Notes: a model not told the origin generated them from the letters alone. Shown: positions 9,375-19,167, counted from the stretch's first letter. The stretch: DNA of 64,000 nucleotides from Zizania palustris (GCA_019279435.1 JAAALK010000286.1:40547712-40611711), one strand, 5' to 3'. A program made the numbers and translations.

Positions 9375-11420
9375 ATGTCCGACGAGGTGGTTCACAACGT
9401 AGGCAAAGGTCCTTACTTTGATGGCACTAACTATTCTATTTGGAAAGTTCGTATGGCTGCTCACCTCAAAGCCATGAGCTTTGAAATTTGGCGTATTGTT
9501 GAGTTAGGTTTTGAAGTTGAAGACAAGATGAATCTAACCTATCAAAACAAGAAAGATATGCAACTTGATGCTCAAGCTACAAATGCTTTGTTCAATTGTT
9601 TGTGTGCCGAAGAATTCAATAGGATAAGCAATATTTCAATGGCACACGACATTTGGACCACTCTTCAAGATATACATGATGGAACAACAAGTGTGAAGAA
9701 TGCCAAGTCGCACTACTTAAAGATCAACTATGAAACATTCACCATGTTGCCAAATGAAAGTGTCAATGAGATGTATGCACGACTTAATGTGATTGTAAAT
9801 GATCTCAAGGGTGTTGGAGTGAAGTACACGGAGTTGGAAGTTGCTCAAAAGATGTTGAGAGCTTTGCCCGAGAAATATGACACGTTGGTGACTTTCCTCA
9901 TCAACTCGGATATGTCAAGTTTGACACCCACAACACTTTTGGGAACCATCAATACAAATGAGATTTACAAGAACAAGAGAGTTGAAGGAAGCACCGAAGA
10001 TCACTCCTCATCCAAGAAGAAGAATATTGCCTTGAAGGCCAAGGTTGAAAAGAAATGTGAAGAAGAAGAAGACACCTCTTGTGATGGCGATACCGAAGAT
10101 GAAGAAATGGCTCTCTTTGTGAGAAAGTTCAACCGGTTCATGAAAAAGAGAGGAAGTTCTTCAAGCTCATTCAAGAACAATGGTGACAAGAAGTCAACCA
10201 AAAGAAACCTCAAGAATGTAAGATGTTTCGAGTGTAATGAGAAGGGTCATTTTGCCTCAAGATGCCCGAACAAACAAGAAAGCGAAGATGATAAATCTAA
10301 AAAGAAGAATAAAGAGAAGAATGGGAAGAAAAATCTTTTCAAGAAGTTGAACAAGAAAAAGGGTAGAAATGAAGCATTTGTGGGAGAATGGGATTCAAAT
10401 GAAGATAGCTCCGATCCTTCTTCAAGCTCCGACTCCGGTGGTGAGTCAAACTCAAGAAAGAAGAACATGGCGGGAATAGCAATCACGGAAGCTTCATCAC
10501 TATACTCTCCTTTTTGTCTCATGGCAAAAGGAAGTACTAAGGTAACATCTACGTGTGATAGTGAACAAAATGATAGTGATGATGAATTGTCTTATGATGA
10601 TCTTGCACAAATGCTTGAGGAGCTAAATGAGTTGAGTGGCAAAGAGAGAGTCAAATTTAAGGCTCTCAAGAAAGATCATGAGTCCTTAACGGCTAAATAT
10701 GAGGAGTTGAAAATTTCTCATATGATGCTTTTGGTCTCTCATGAGAAGCTTGAGGAAGCTCACGAAGCACTCATTGCCTCTACACTCATTGAGCCAAAAG
10801 TAGATATAGGGGTCACATGTGATATTTTTGATGATGCATGTCTAAATGTTGAAAATCGCATTCCTACAAAGACTAGCATATCAACATCATGTGATGACTT
10901 ACTTGCTATGCCATGCTCATCCACTCTTGATATTGCTTCATGTTCAACAAATATATCATCTTCATCTAATTCATTGTTAATTGTTGAAAATCATGAGCTC
11001 AAGGAGCAAGTTGCCAAACTAAGTAAGAGTTTGGAAAGATGCTTCAAAGGGAAAAATACCCTTGATGAAATTTTAAGCCAACAAAGATGTTCTTTCAACA
11101 AGGAGGGACTTGGTTTTGTTCCAAAGAAGGGCAAAAAGCCTTCCTACCAAGCCCCAAGGTTTGTTAAAAGTAATGGAAAATTTTGCAATAAATGTCAAAA
11201 AGTTGGTCACATAATTGGTGAATGCCACATAAACAATGTTCCTAGAAATGATGTATTTGATTCTCATTACATGCTTAAGAGAGCCAATAATGGCTCTATT
11301 TATGCTAAGTTTTTGGGCACTCCTATTTTAGGAGAAAAGAAGAAATCTATTTGGGTGCCAAAAGCCTTGATAACTAACCTACAAGGACCCAAAAGGATTT
11401 GGGTACCTAAAAAGGCTTGA
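9375..11420 (+). CDS. gag: C1 gag (capsid/nucleocapsid), 681 aa
   Basis: Begins ATG 53 bases after the 5' LTR and ends TGA at 11418-11420. Residues about 10-200 form the copia gag domain (PF14223/DUF4219-like): YFDGTNYSIWKVRM near the start, HDIWTTLQDIHDG, then LRALPEKYDTLVTFL. A CCHC zinc knuckle CFECNEKGHFASRC lies at about residues 283-296. A second, CNKCQKVGHIIGEC, lies at about 603-616. Between them are Lys-rich, Ser/Asp-rich and coiled-coil segments. The protein should assemble the cytoplasmic virus-like particle and package the RNA. Its length, about twice that of classic copia gag, and the second knuckle fit SIRE/Maximus elements. No break is visible. Confidence 0.92.
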   Translation: MSDEVVHNVGKGPYFDGTNYSIWKVRMAAHLKAMSFEIWRIVELGFEVEDKMNLTYQNKKDMQLDAQATNALFNCLCAEEFNRISNISMAHDIWTTLQDIHDGTTSVKNAKSHYLKINYETFTMLPNESVNEMYARLNVIVNDLKGVGVKYTELEVAQKMLRALPEKYDTLVTFLINSDMSSLTPTTLLGTINTNEIYKNKRVEGSTEDHSSSKKKNIALKAKVEKKCEEEEDTSCDGDTEDEEMALFVRKFNRFMKKRGSSSSSFKNNGDKKSTKRNLKNVRCFECNEKGHFASRCPNKQESEDDKSKKKNKEKNGKKNLFKKLNKKKGRNEAFVGEWDSNEDSSDPSSSSDSGGESNSRKKNMAGIAITEASSLYSPFCLMAKGSTKVTSTCDSEQNDSDDELSYDDLAQMLEELNELSGKERVKFKALKKDHESLTAKYEELKISHMMLLVSHEKLEEAHEALIASTLIEPKVDIGVTCDIFDDACLNVENRIPTKTSISTSCDDLLAMPCSSTLDIASCSTNISSSSNSLLIVENHELKEQVAKLSKSLERCFKGKNTLDEILSQQRCSFNKEGLGFVPKKGKKPSYQAPRFVKSNGKFCNKCQKVGHIIGECHINNVPRNDVFDSHYMLKRANNGSIYAKFLGTPILGEKKKSIWVPKALITNLQGPKRIWVPKKA

Positions 11421-11432
11421 TCTCTTTTGTAG

Positions 11433-14400
11433 GTAAACTACCACACCGGAGGATCACATTGGGTGCTTGATAGTGGGTGCACTCAACATATGACCGGTGA
11501 TAGGAAGATGTTCACATCGTTTGAAGTTGGTGCCAAAGATCAAGAAAGAGTGACCTTCGGTGACAATAGTAAAGGAAAGGTAATGGGTCTAGGTAAAATT
11601 GCTATCTCAAATGATTTCTCCATTTCCAATGTTTCTCTAGTTGAGTCATTGAATTTCAACTTATTATCCATTGCTCAACTATGTGATTTAGGCCTTTCGT
11701 GCAAATTTAATCCTCAAGAAGTATTTGTAACAAGTATCCATGATAACTCCTTAGTTTTCAAAGGTTTTCGTTTTGGAAATCTCTATTTGGTGGATCTCTC
11801 TTCAAATGAAGCTAATTTGAAAACTTGCTTGGTTGCAAAAACTTCATTGGGTTGGCTTTGGCATAGAAGGCTTGCTCATGTGGGAATGAATCAACTAAGC
11901 AAACTTGCAAAAAGAGATTTGGTTGTTGGTTTGAAAGACATAAAATTTGAAAAAGATAAACTTTGTAGTGCTTGTCAAGCGGGAAGGCAAGTTGCTTGCT
12001 CTCATCCTAGCAAAAGCATCATGTCCACTTCTAGACCTTTGGAGCTTTTGCATATCGATTTATTTGGTCCAACAACTTACAAAAGCATCGGTGGAAATAG
12101 TTTTTGTCTTGTTATTGTGGATGATTTCTCAAGATTTACTTGGGTCTTCTTTTTACATGACAAAGCTAAGACCTCCGAGATTTTCAAAAAGTTTGCAAAA
12201 CGGGCTCAAAACGAATTCAACTTTTCTATTGTAAAAGTAAGGAGTGACAATGGATCCGAGTTTAAAAATACAAATATTGAGGATTATTGTGATGATCTCG
12301 GCATTAAACATGAGCTTTCCGCCACCTATTCACCACAACAAAATGGTGTTGTGGAAAGAAAGAATAGGACCCTTATTGAGATGGCTAGAACTATGCTTGA
12401 TGAGTATAGTGTCTCCGACTCTTTTTGGGCGGAAGCTATAAACACTTCTTGCCATGCTTCAAATCGTCTTTATTTGCATCGTCTTTTGAAAAAGACTCCA
12501 TATGAACTCTTAATTGGACGAAAACCCAACATTGCTTACTTTCGTGTTTTTGGTTGCAAATGCTATATTTATAGAAAAGGTGTTAGACTAACCAAGTTTG
12601 AAAGTCGTTGTGATGAAGAATTTCTTCTTGGATATGCATCAAATAGCAAGGCATACCGAGTGTATAACAAGAACAAAGGTATTGTTGAAGAAACCTCGGA
12701 TGTTCAATTTGATGAAACTAATGGGTCCCAAGAGGGGCACGAGAATTTGGATGATGTAGGTGATGAAGGCTTGATAAGGGCAATGAAGAAAATGTCAATT
12801 GGTGACATCAAGCCTAAAGAAGATGATGAACTTCCATCCTCCACTCAAGTTGAAGCTTCTACTTCCGCTACGCAAAATTTGACTCAACTTGATGAAGATG
12901 AAGCCAAAGATCAATCCTCTACTATTCCATCCAAAGTTCACAATGCCACCGCAAAAGATCATCCAATTGATCAAGTCTTGGGTGACATTAGTAAGGGTGT
13001 TCAAACTAGATCTCGTGTTGCTTCTATTTGTGAGCATTACTCGTTTGTTTCTTCTATTGAACCTAAACATGTAGATGAAGCTCTAAATGACCCGGATTGG
13101 GTAAATGCTATGCATGAAGAGCTCAACAACTTTGAAAGAAACAAAGTTTGGACATTGGTGGAGAGACCCAAGGAGCACAACATAATTGGAACAAAGTGGG
13201 TTTTTAGGAACAAGCAAGATGAAAACGGGTTGGTCGTAAGAAACAAGGCAAGATTGGTAGCACAAGGATTCACTCAAGTCGAAGGTTTGGATTTTGGTGA
13301 AACTTTTGCTCCCGTTGCTAGACTAGAAGCTATTCGCATCTTACTTGCTTTTGCGTCATGCTTTGATATTAAGTTATATCAAATGGATGTGAAAAGTGCT
13401 TTCTTGAATGGCGAAATAGCTGAACTAGTTTTTGTTGAACAACCACCCGGCTTTGAGAATCCTAAAAATCCTAATCATGTTTATAAACTCTCAAAAGCTC
13501 TCTATGGTCTAAAACAAGCTCCTAGAGCTTGGTATGAAAGATTGAGAGATTTTCTCCTCTCAAAAGGTTTTAAAATTGGTAAAGTCGACACTACCTTGTT
13601 TACAAAAATAATTAATGATGATTTCTTTGTCTGTCAAATTTATGTCGATGATATTATATTCGGTTCTACTAATGAAGAATTGTGCAAAGTTTTTGGTGAT
13701 ATGATGTCTAGGGAATTTGAGATGTCCATGATAGGAGAATTGAGTTTCTTCCTTGGACTTCAAGTCAAGCAACTCAAGAATGGAACCTTTGTGAGCCAAA
13801 CGAAGTATATTCATGATCTTCTCAAAAGGTTCGGATTGATGGAAGCAAAGCCTATCAAGACCCCTATGGCGACCAACGGACATCTCGACCTAAATGAGGG
13901 AGGTAAACCGGTAGATCAAAAATTATATAGATCCATGATTGGCAGTTTACTCTATCTTACCGCATCTAGGCCCGATATCATGTTTAGTGTTTGCATGTGT
14001 GCTAGATTTCAAGCTGCACCAAAAGATTGTCATTTGATGGCGGTCAAGAGAATTCTAAGATATTTAAAACATTCCATCCATATAGGCTTGTGGTACCCCA
14101 AAGGTGCTAAATTTGAGCTAATTGGCTATTCCGATTCGGATTATGCCGGTTGCAAAGTTGATCGTAAAAGCACTTCTGGAGGCTGTCAATTCCTTGGGAG
14201 GTCTCTTGTTTCTTGGGCATCTAAGAAACAAAACTCCGTTGCCCTTTCCACCGCTGAGGCAGAATATGTCTCTGCGGGTAGTTGCTGTGCGCAATTACTT
14301 TGGATGAGGCAAACCTTGCTTGATTATGGAATAGAATTCTCAAATGTCCCTCTTCTTTGTGACAATGATAGCGCCGTCAAAATTGCCAACAATCCAGTCC

Positions 14401-14594
14401 AACACTCTAGAACCAAGCATATTGATATTCGCCACCATTTTCTGAGAGATCATGTTGGCAAAGGTGACATTGTTATTAGCCACATAAGAACCGAAGATCA
14501 ATTAGTAGATATCTTTACCAAACCACTTGATGAGTCCCGCTTTTGTAAGCTTAGGAATGAATTGAATATAATAGACTTCTCAAATGTGGCTTGA
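11433..14594 (+). CDS. pol: C1 pol: protease, integrase, reverse transcriptase, RNase H
   Basis: The frame equals that of gag and is separated from it by TGA (11418) and TAG (11430). It opens at 11433, so it has no clear ATG of its own. Domains in order, numbering from 11463: aspartic protease with DSG at 3-5; GAG-pre-integrase HRRLAH near 132 and a CxxC near 170; integrase core with D in LLHIDLFGP near 199, D in VRSDNGSEF near 262 and E in NGVVERKNRTL near 297; RT with KWVFRNKQ near 578 and the YVDD site near 726; RNase H with GYSDSDYAGC near 886, STAEAEYV near 928 and CDNDSAVKIANNP near 966. All catalytic motifs are intact and it ends TGA at 14592-14594. How ribosomes or splicing bypass the two stops is unknown. 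Confidence 0.92.
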   Translation, partial: VNYHTGGSHWVLDSGCTQHMTGDRKMFTSFEVGAKDQERVTFGDNSKGKVMGLGKIAISNDFSISNVSLVESLNFNLLSIAQLCDLGLSCKFNPQEVFVTSIHDNSLVFKGFRFGNLYLVDLSSNEANLKTCLVAKTSLGWLWHRRLAHVGMNQLSKLAKRDLVVGLKDIKFEKDKLCSACQAGRQVACSHPSKSIMSTSRPLELLHIDLFGPTTYKSIGGNSFCLVIVDDFSRFTWVFFLHDKAKTSEIFKKFAKRAQNEFNFSIVKVRSDNGSEFKNTNIEDYCDDLGIKHELSATYSPQQNGVVERKNRTLIEMARTMLDEYSVSDSFWAEAINTSCHASNRLYLHRLLKKTPYELLIGRKPNIAYFRVFGCKCYIYRKGVRLTKFESRCDEEFLLGYASNSKAYRVYNKNKGIVEETSDVQFDETNGSQEGHENLDDVGDEGLIRAMKKMSIGDIKPKEDDELPSSTQVEASTSATQNLTQLDEDEAKDQSSTIPSKVHNATAKDHPIDQVLGDISKGVQTRSRVASICEHYSFVSSIEPKHVDEALNDPDWVNAMHEELNNFERNKVWTLVERPKEHNIIGTKWVFRNKQDENGLVVRNKARLVAQGFTQVEGLDFGETFAPVARLEAIRILLAFASCFDIKLYQMDVKSAFLNGEIAELVFVEQPPGFENPKNPNHVYKLSKALYGLKQAPRAWYERLRDFLLSKGFKIGKVDTTLFTKIINDDFFVCQIYVDDIIFGSTNEELCKVFGDMMSREFEMSMIGELSFFLGLQVKQLKNGTFVSQTKYIHDLLKRFGLMEAKPIKTPMATNGHLDLNEGGKPVDQKLYRSMIGSLLYLTASRPDIMFSVCMCARFQAAPKDCHLMAVKRILRYLKHSIHIGLWYPKGAKFELIGYSDSDYAGCKVDRKSTSGGCQFLGRSLVSWASKKQNSVALSTAEAEYVSAGSCCAQLLWMRQTLLDYGIEFSNVPLLCDNDSAVKIANNPVQHSRTKHIDIRHHFLRDHVGKGDIVISHIRTEDQLVDIFTKPLDESRFCKLRNELNIIDFSNVA

Positions 14595-15185
14595 AGTCAT
14601 GCATATGTGTGAGTTGTAGAATTTTCTATCCTTGTGACATATATGAATGCTTTTATGCTTGCAATGCCATATTTTGAAGTTCATGTACTTTTATATGTGT
14701 TTCTAAGGTTATACATTAAGGGGGAGTATGAGGTTACTCTTATATGTTGAAAATTGCTCATGTTGTTGAAAAACAAAATTTGAAAGTTTTGGTATCCTCA
14801 AAATCCTATCTTTGAGTTAAAAACAAATTTCTCCCATGATTTTATTTCAAGACATATTTTGAACTTTTGTCCAAAACAAAACTTATAGATATGGATCATA
14901 TGATCATTTTTCGTATTCAAATATTTTAACTTTATCCATCCTATCAAAAGATATTCAAAGAATTAAAGTTCAGACAAGTGTTCGGACAAGAGTTCGGACA
15001 TGTTGAGAACATTGGCTGCAAACGGTTTCTTTTTGAACTTAAAAATTTGAAAACTTGATGTTTTATAAACCTTGGGAGTTATTTTAAGTTTCTGCAAAGT
15101 TTGAAATTTTTAAAATTATTTTGCTATAATTCTCACTTAAGCTCCTCTTTGTTCCCTGTTTTTAATTGCTGAGCTTTAGTGGTGT
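14595..15185 (+). other. C1 spacer between pol and the third-ORF promoter
   Basis: No gene is seen. The stretch is AT-rich and contains AAGGGGGAGTA at about 14718-14728, an internal copy of the polypurine-tract motif. Confidence 0.6.
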
Positions 15186-15266
15186 CGGTCAGACCGGGCC
15201 TACATGGCCGGTCCGACCGCCCTTGCTGAGTCGGTCCAACCGGGCCTACATGGCCGGTCAGACCGG
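15186..15266. repeat. Palindrome cluster upstream of the C1 third-ORF promoter
   Basis: Four sites have central bases at 15191, 15214, 15237 and 15260, exactly 23 apart. Three are perfect GGTCNGACC; the third is GGTCCAACC. Spacers one and three share GCCTACATGG. A TATA-like TATAACT follows at 15281. Confidence 0.93.
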
Positions 15267-15280
15267 GGCTCGGGCAGGGT

Positions 15281-15883
15281 TATAACTCCCCTCTCTATTC
15301 AGTTTTCTCTCCCCTCTATTATTCCTCTCCTCTCAAACCGAGTTCCTCTTCTCCACTCTTGCCCCCAACCCTAGAAATTTCGTTTCATCAATCTTCTTGC
15401 CGGTCCAACCGGTGAATCCTCTCCGGTCCGTCCTCGAGTTCATTTTCCTTTGCCGGTAAGAACTTCCTCCGATCAAATCCATTGTTTTTATCCTTTTGAA
15501 GGCTAGGGTTAGGGTTCTTGTTCATGGGCTTGCATGTCAACTTGCCAAGGCTAAATCCTCTTCAAACTCAATTTGTTAGCCTTGTGATACTATTTCCCTT
15601 GCCTCTATGCAATTTGATATGGCAAATGTTGATTATAGAGAAGTTTTGTGCAAAAGGGGATTTGTGCCCGGGTTGCTAGGCCGGTCAGACCGGTGAGAAA
15701 TGGGCGGTCCGACCGACCATGTATTGGCGGTCAGACCGACCCTATTACCTCGGTCAGACCGGCCTCCCAATGCCTGCCCCTCTTTTGCACATCATTGCTC
15801 ATTGATGATTTTGCCCTCTAACAAATTCATAGATTGTCTCAAATCATCTTTTATCTTATCTGGGTTAAATCTTTGATTCAGTC
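15281..15883 (+). promoter_or_regulatory. Putative internal promoter, 5' UTR and 5' intron for the C1 third ORF
   Basis: TATAACT at 15281 is followed by a CT-rich leader (15291-15370). A donor CCG|GTAAGAA at 15456 and an acceptor TTGATTCAG ending at 15881, two bases before the ATG, would define a 426-base 5' UTR intron. One more GGTCCAACC copy is at about 15400-15412. This looks like a stand-alone gene start rather than readthrough from pol, but transcript data are needed. Confidence 0.45.
15681..15762. repeat. Second internal palindrome cluster of C1
   Basis: Four GGTCNGACC sites have central bases at 15687, 15710, 15733 and 15756, again exactly 23 bases apart, while the spacers between them are different sequences. 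The cluster lies within the putative 5' UTR intron of the third ORF. Confidence 0.93.
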
Positions 15884-17269
15884 ATGCCTCGCGCCGGCCG
15901 TTCTCAAGGAATTGAGCGTCGCTCAAAGTTTGTCGAGGACCGTGGCCAATCATCCCGGCACTTTCAAGGTGACAGTGACGAGGACTTTGCCTATGAGGAT
16001 GACAGCTCTGAGAATGAAGAAGAATTGGCACCTCAACCTCCAGCAGCTAGTGAAGATCCTTTTGCATCCTTGGAATTCAAGGTAGATGTCAGGAATCAAG
16101 AGAACTTTGCTCGTCTGCGCCACCACAATCAATTTCTCAGACCAAGAGATACATCAGATCAGCGGTTTCATACAAAGTTTCAGAAAGAGGTTTTCAACAT
16201 TGCGTATGAGAACTGTTCTTTGGCTCCTCATAAGTGGATTTCTTGGAGGGCTCTAAGTGGTGAGGTTGCAGCTCTCAGGAACATTTTTGGAACTGTTGGT
16301 ATAAACAAAATAGTGAGTCTGAAGCAAGATTTCAATTGGGACATTATCCGTCAGTTTTATGCCACAGTTTTCATACCTGCCACTTGTGATTCTCTTACAT
16401 GGATGACTGGAGATATCTTTTGCATTGCTACAAAGCAAGAAATTCAGAGTGCTTGGGACATAAGGTTCTCTTCTGGCCTCAGACTGCATGATGAGTTCAC
16501 TCACAATCCTTTGTCAGAAGAAGAAATGGCTCAATTCTACATCCCATCTGCTGCTCACAAGATTGGAGGGGTTACTGGAATGAAGACTCTTCATAGTGTG
16601 GCACATCGCATTCTGCGGCACTCCATTTTACCGCGTCTAGGCAACAATGATGCTATTCGAGGTGTTGCTTGGACTCTTCTCGATGCAGTGATGACTGGAA
16701 AGAGGTTTGATGTCATTCATTTGATTCTATATGAGATGGCACTCTCAAAAGGAAGCCTCACTCTTGGAGTCTACTATGCTCCGTTTATCATGAGATTAAT
16801 TTTGAGCAAAGTAGGAAATGTGAATGAGCGCCTTGATATCACTCACTCTCAGTACAGGCCTCGCTTCTCGGCCACTCCTTTGGCTCCAGCCGTCGATCCA
16901 GCTGATATGGGAGCAGGACAGGTTCATCCTCAGGACATTCCTAGCAGCTCTTTTGCTCCTTCTCAGAGCTCTGGATCTGGTGCTTATTTTGGAATGGATG
17001 CCACCCAGTTCTTTGATCCAGTTCTTCAACAAGTAACAGCTGGTTTTCTTCAGTTAAATTCAAGAATGGATCAAATGGCTCTAGGACAAGAAGCTATCTC
17101 CTCCCATCTGCAAAGCCTTCAAGGGGGTCAAGAGCGTATCAACTCCAGGATTGACACTCTTTCTTCTCGAGTTGATCGGCTAGATTCATCTTCCTCAACA
17201 GGATACCCTCTTCAGTACCAGCGCCGTCGTCGTCGCCTTGATGATTCTCAGCCTCCTTCCCAGGATTAG
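15884..17269 (+). CDS. C1 third ORF, 461-aa accessory protein resembling 'putative plant transposon protein' families
   Basis: An intact ATG-to-TAG frame (stop 17267-17269) on the sense strand between pol and the 3' LTR. Residues 30-48 are very acidic (GDSDEDFAYEDDSSENEEE). Residues about 65-310 form a mixed globular region with FNWDIIRQFYATVFIP, SLTWMTGD and VYYAPFIMRLI. This resembles the plant transposon protein family (PF20167-like) that I know from LTR elements; the match is by eye only. Residues about 380-436 are a predicted coiled coil (LNSRMDQMALGQEA and INSRIDTLSSRVDRL). RRRRR at 447-451 is a possible nuclear localisation or nucleic-acid-binding patch. There is no signal peptide and no membrane segment, so it is not an obvious envelope protein. 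Function unknown; the palindromes around its start suggest autoregulation. Confidence 0.8.
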   Translation: MPRAGRSQGIERRSKFVEDRGQSSRHFQGDSDEDFAYEDDSSENEEELAPQPPAASEDPFASLEFKVDVRNQENFARLRHHNQFLRPRDTSDQRFHTKFQKEVFNIAYENCSLAPHKWISWRALSGEVAALRNIFGTVGINKIVSLKQDFNWDIIRQFYATVFIPATCDSLTWMTGDIFCIATKQEIQSAWDIRFSSGLRLHDEFTHNPLSEEEMAQFYIPSAAHKIGGVTGMKTLHSVAHRILRHSILPRLGNNDAIRGVAWTLLDAVMTGKRFDVIHLILYEMALSKGSLTLGVYYAPFIMRLILSKVGNVNERLDITHSQYRPRFSATPLAPAVDPADMGAGQVHPQDIPSSSFAPSQSSGSGAYFGMDATQFFDPVLQQVTAGFLQLNSRMDQMALGQEAISSHLQSLQGGQERINSRIDTLSSRVDRLDSSSSTGYPLQYQRRRRRLDDSQPPSQD

Positions 17270-17705
17270 TCTCTCTTTTTGGTTCTTGATGCCAAAAGGG
17301 GGAGAAAGCAGTTAGCAGTAGGGGAGAAGGCAGCAGAGGATTAGGGGAGTAGGTAGCAGTAGTAAGAAGGAAAGATTAGGAAGGATCAGTCTAGACTTGT
17401 TTGCTCCTTGTTTGCTCTGATCTTTTTATATCGCTATCTATCTATGGTTGTTTGTATAATGAACTCTATTTGCTTTCTATATCGTACTCAACTTAATTCG
17501 AACTATTTGCTTTTATTATGAGAAACTCTCTTTGCTTCATTGAATGTGTGAATTGTGTTTGGAATTATATCTCATATCTTGCTCCATTTACTTGTACCCC
17601 ATCATTTATTCAGGGGGAGCTTTGCGCTTAATTGTGGATACTTCTACTTTAACATATTTCTTTATCTCTGAAGTGTTTGTCATCAATTACCAAAAAGGGG
17701 GAGAT
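17270..17705 (+). other. C1 3' noncoding region with polypurine tracts
   Basis: AAAAAGGGGGAGAT (17692-17705) abuts the 3' LTR and is the expected plus-strand primer. Further similar tracts occur at about 17295-17306 (AAAAGGGGGAGAAA) and 17611-17620 (CAGGGGGAGC). No gene is seen. Confidence 0.8.
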
Positions 17706-19157
17706 TGAAGATCTAGGCCCTATGTGAGTTTTGGTAATTAATGATAAACATGCGTTTGAGGACTAATATTTTTCTTAAGTGTGAAGGAAATGAGTAGGTC
17801 CCGCGCAAATGGAGCACAAGATGGAAACCCGAAGATCTGGACGTTTAAAGGCTACGGCAAAAGGTTTGAAGGAATCTAGAAATTGATCGAGGTGTTTGGA
17901 GCGATCAATTAGGCTAGGTTTAAATTTTGTTTTTGCCGTACTATAAAGAGGGGTTGCATCTTGATTATGAGTTGATTTTCAAGTGCCCAATTTGCATTGC
18001 ATATAGTATCTTTTGATCATGTGTGATTGTTGCAAAAGTTGCTATTTTGGCAAAATCCTTGAAAAATCATTGCAGCATTTTGTTGGAGCTGTCTGACCCT
18101 GGCGGTCTGACCGACCATGTGGGTCCGGTCAGACCGGCTGGAGTTGGACGGTCCGACCGGCCAGGGGGCCGGTCCGACCGGGTTGCGCAGGGCAGAATAC
18201 TGCTGGTTTACAGAGCCGACGGGAGCACTATCGGTCCGACCGAGCCGATGGCCGGTCAGACCGGGTAGGGCCGGTCCGACCGGGCCAGCTTGGCCGGTCA
18301 GACCGAGGCGTCCTGTCACATCAGTAAACGGCTAGTTTTCTAGCCGTTGCAGTTGAGGTCGGTCAGACCGGCCCAAGATGGGCGGTCAGACCGACATTGC
18401 GCAGAGAGCCACCTAACTTGTGTAACGGCTAGTTTTTGGGTGTGTGGCTATATAAACCCTTGCTACAGCTCCTTTGCTAGACTTTTGGCATTCATTTGAG
18501 CATACTTGAGCACAAGAGAGTCTCTCCCACCATTGAGCACTAATTTGAGCACTAGTGAGGTTGGGAAGAAAAAGAGTTGATCAAGTGATTGAGTGAATTG
18601 CATTGCATTGGCATTTTGGCACTTGATCCTCTTCTCCTAGCTTTGATTGCAGCTTGTTACTCTTGGAGATTGCCATCTCCTAGACGGCTTGGAGAAGGAA
18701 CCGGTGATCTCTCCTAGAAGGTTGTGGAGGAGACCCGGGAGGTTGTGAAGGTTGGAGCTCGCCTATCCGGAGTGGAGAAGAGCTACCACTAGTGATCGAG
18801 GCCCGATAGTTGTACTTCCGGTGCCGGCTATTCATCAAGCTAATTTCTCTTTGAGAAATCCGAGGCTTGGTGAAGAGAGCGGTCAAGTGAAACTCGCCTC
18901 AACGAGGACGTAGGAAATTGGCAAATTTCCGAACCTCGGGATAAAATTCGGTTGTCTCTTGTCCCTTTTATCTTTGAGCAAGTTAAATTGTGCAAGCTTA
19001 CTTTTCTAGAGTAATTTACAATTCACCTTAGGTTGCACTAGTTGCTCTAGCTATTTGCTATCATTGTGTTAGGTCCTTGATCACTGTTTAACTGAAATCG
19101 AATTAGTTTTAAAAACCGCCTATTCACCCCCCCTCTAGTCGGTACATCGATCCTACA
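17706..19157 (+). repeat. C1 3' LTR (1452 bp)
   Basis: Begins TGAAGATCTAGG after the polypurine tract and ends CGATCCTACA, followed by the target duplication GGGTG at 19158-19162. It carries the same ten palindromes (18103-18393). Confidence 0.95.
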
Positions 19158-19167
19158 GGGTGCCTTG

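Larger units (their letters stand above)
7871..19157 (+). mobile_element. C1: complete, very young Ty1-copia (SIRE/Maximus-like) element with three ORFs
   Basis: The element is bounded by two 1452-bp LTRs (7871-9322 and 17706-19157) and by the 5-bp target duplication GGGTG (7866-7870 and 19158-19162). Inside are a tRNA-Met-type primer-binding site, gag (9375-11420), pol in the same frame after two stops (11433-14594), a third ORF (15884-17269) and a polypurine tract ending at 17705. I counted three base differences between the LTRs by eye. At the commonly used grass rate of 1.3e-8 per site per year this means an age of the order of 0.1 million years. It sits inside the G1 integrase gene. Large gag, order protease-integrase-RT-RNase H and long 3' region fit the SIRE/Maximus lineage. 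Confidence 0.93.

Noticed and set aside
15884..17269. Envelope glycoprotein for the third ORF of C1
   Set aside because: No signal peptide, transmembrane helix or Cys-rich ectodomain; the coiled coil and RRRRR patch point elsewhere.
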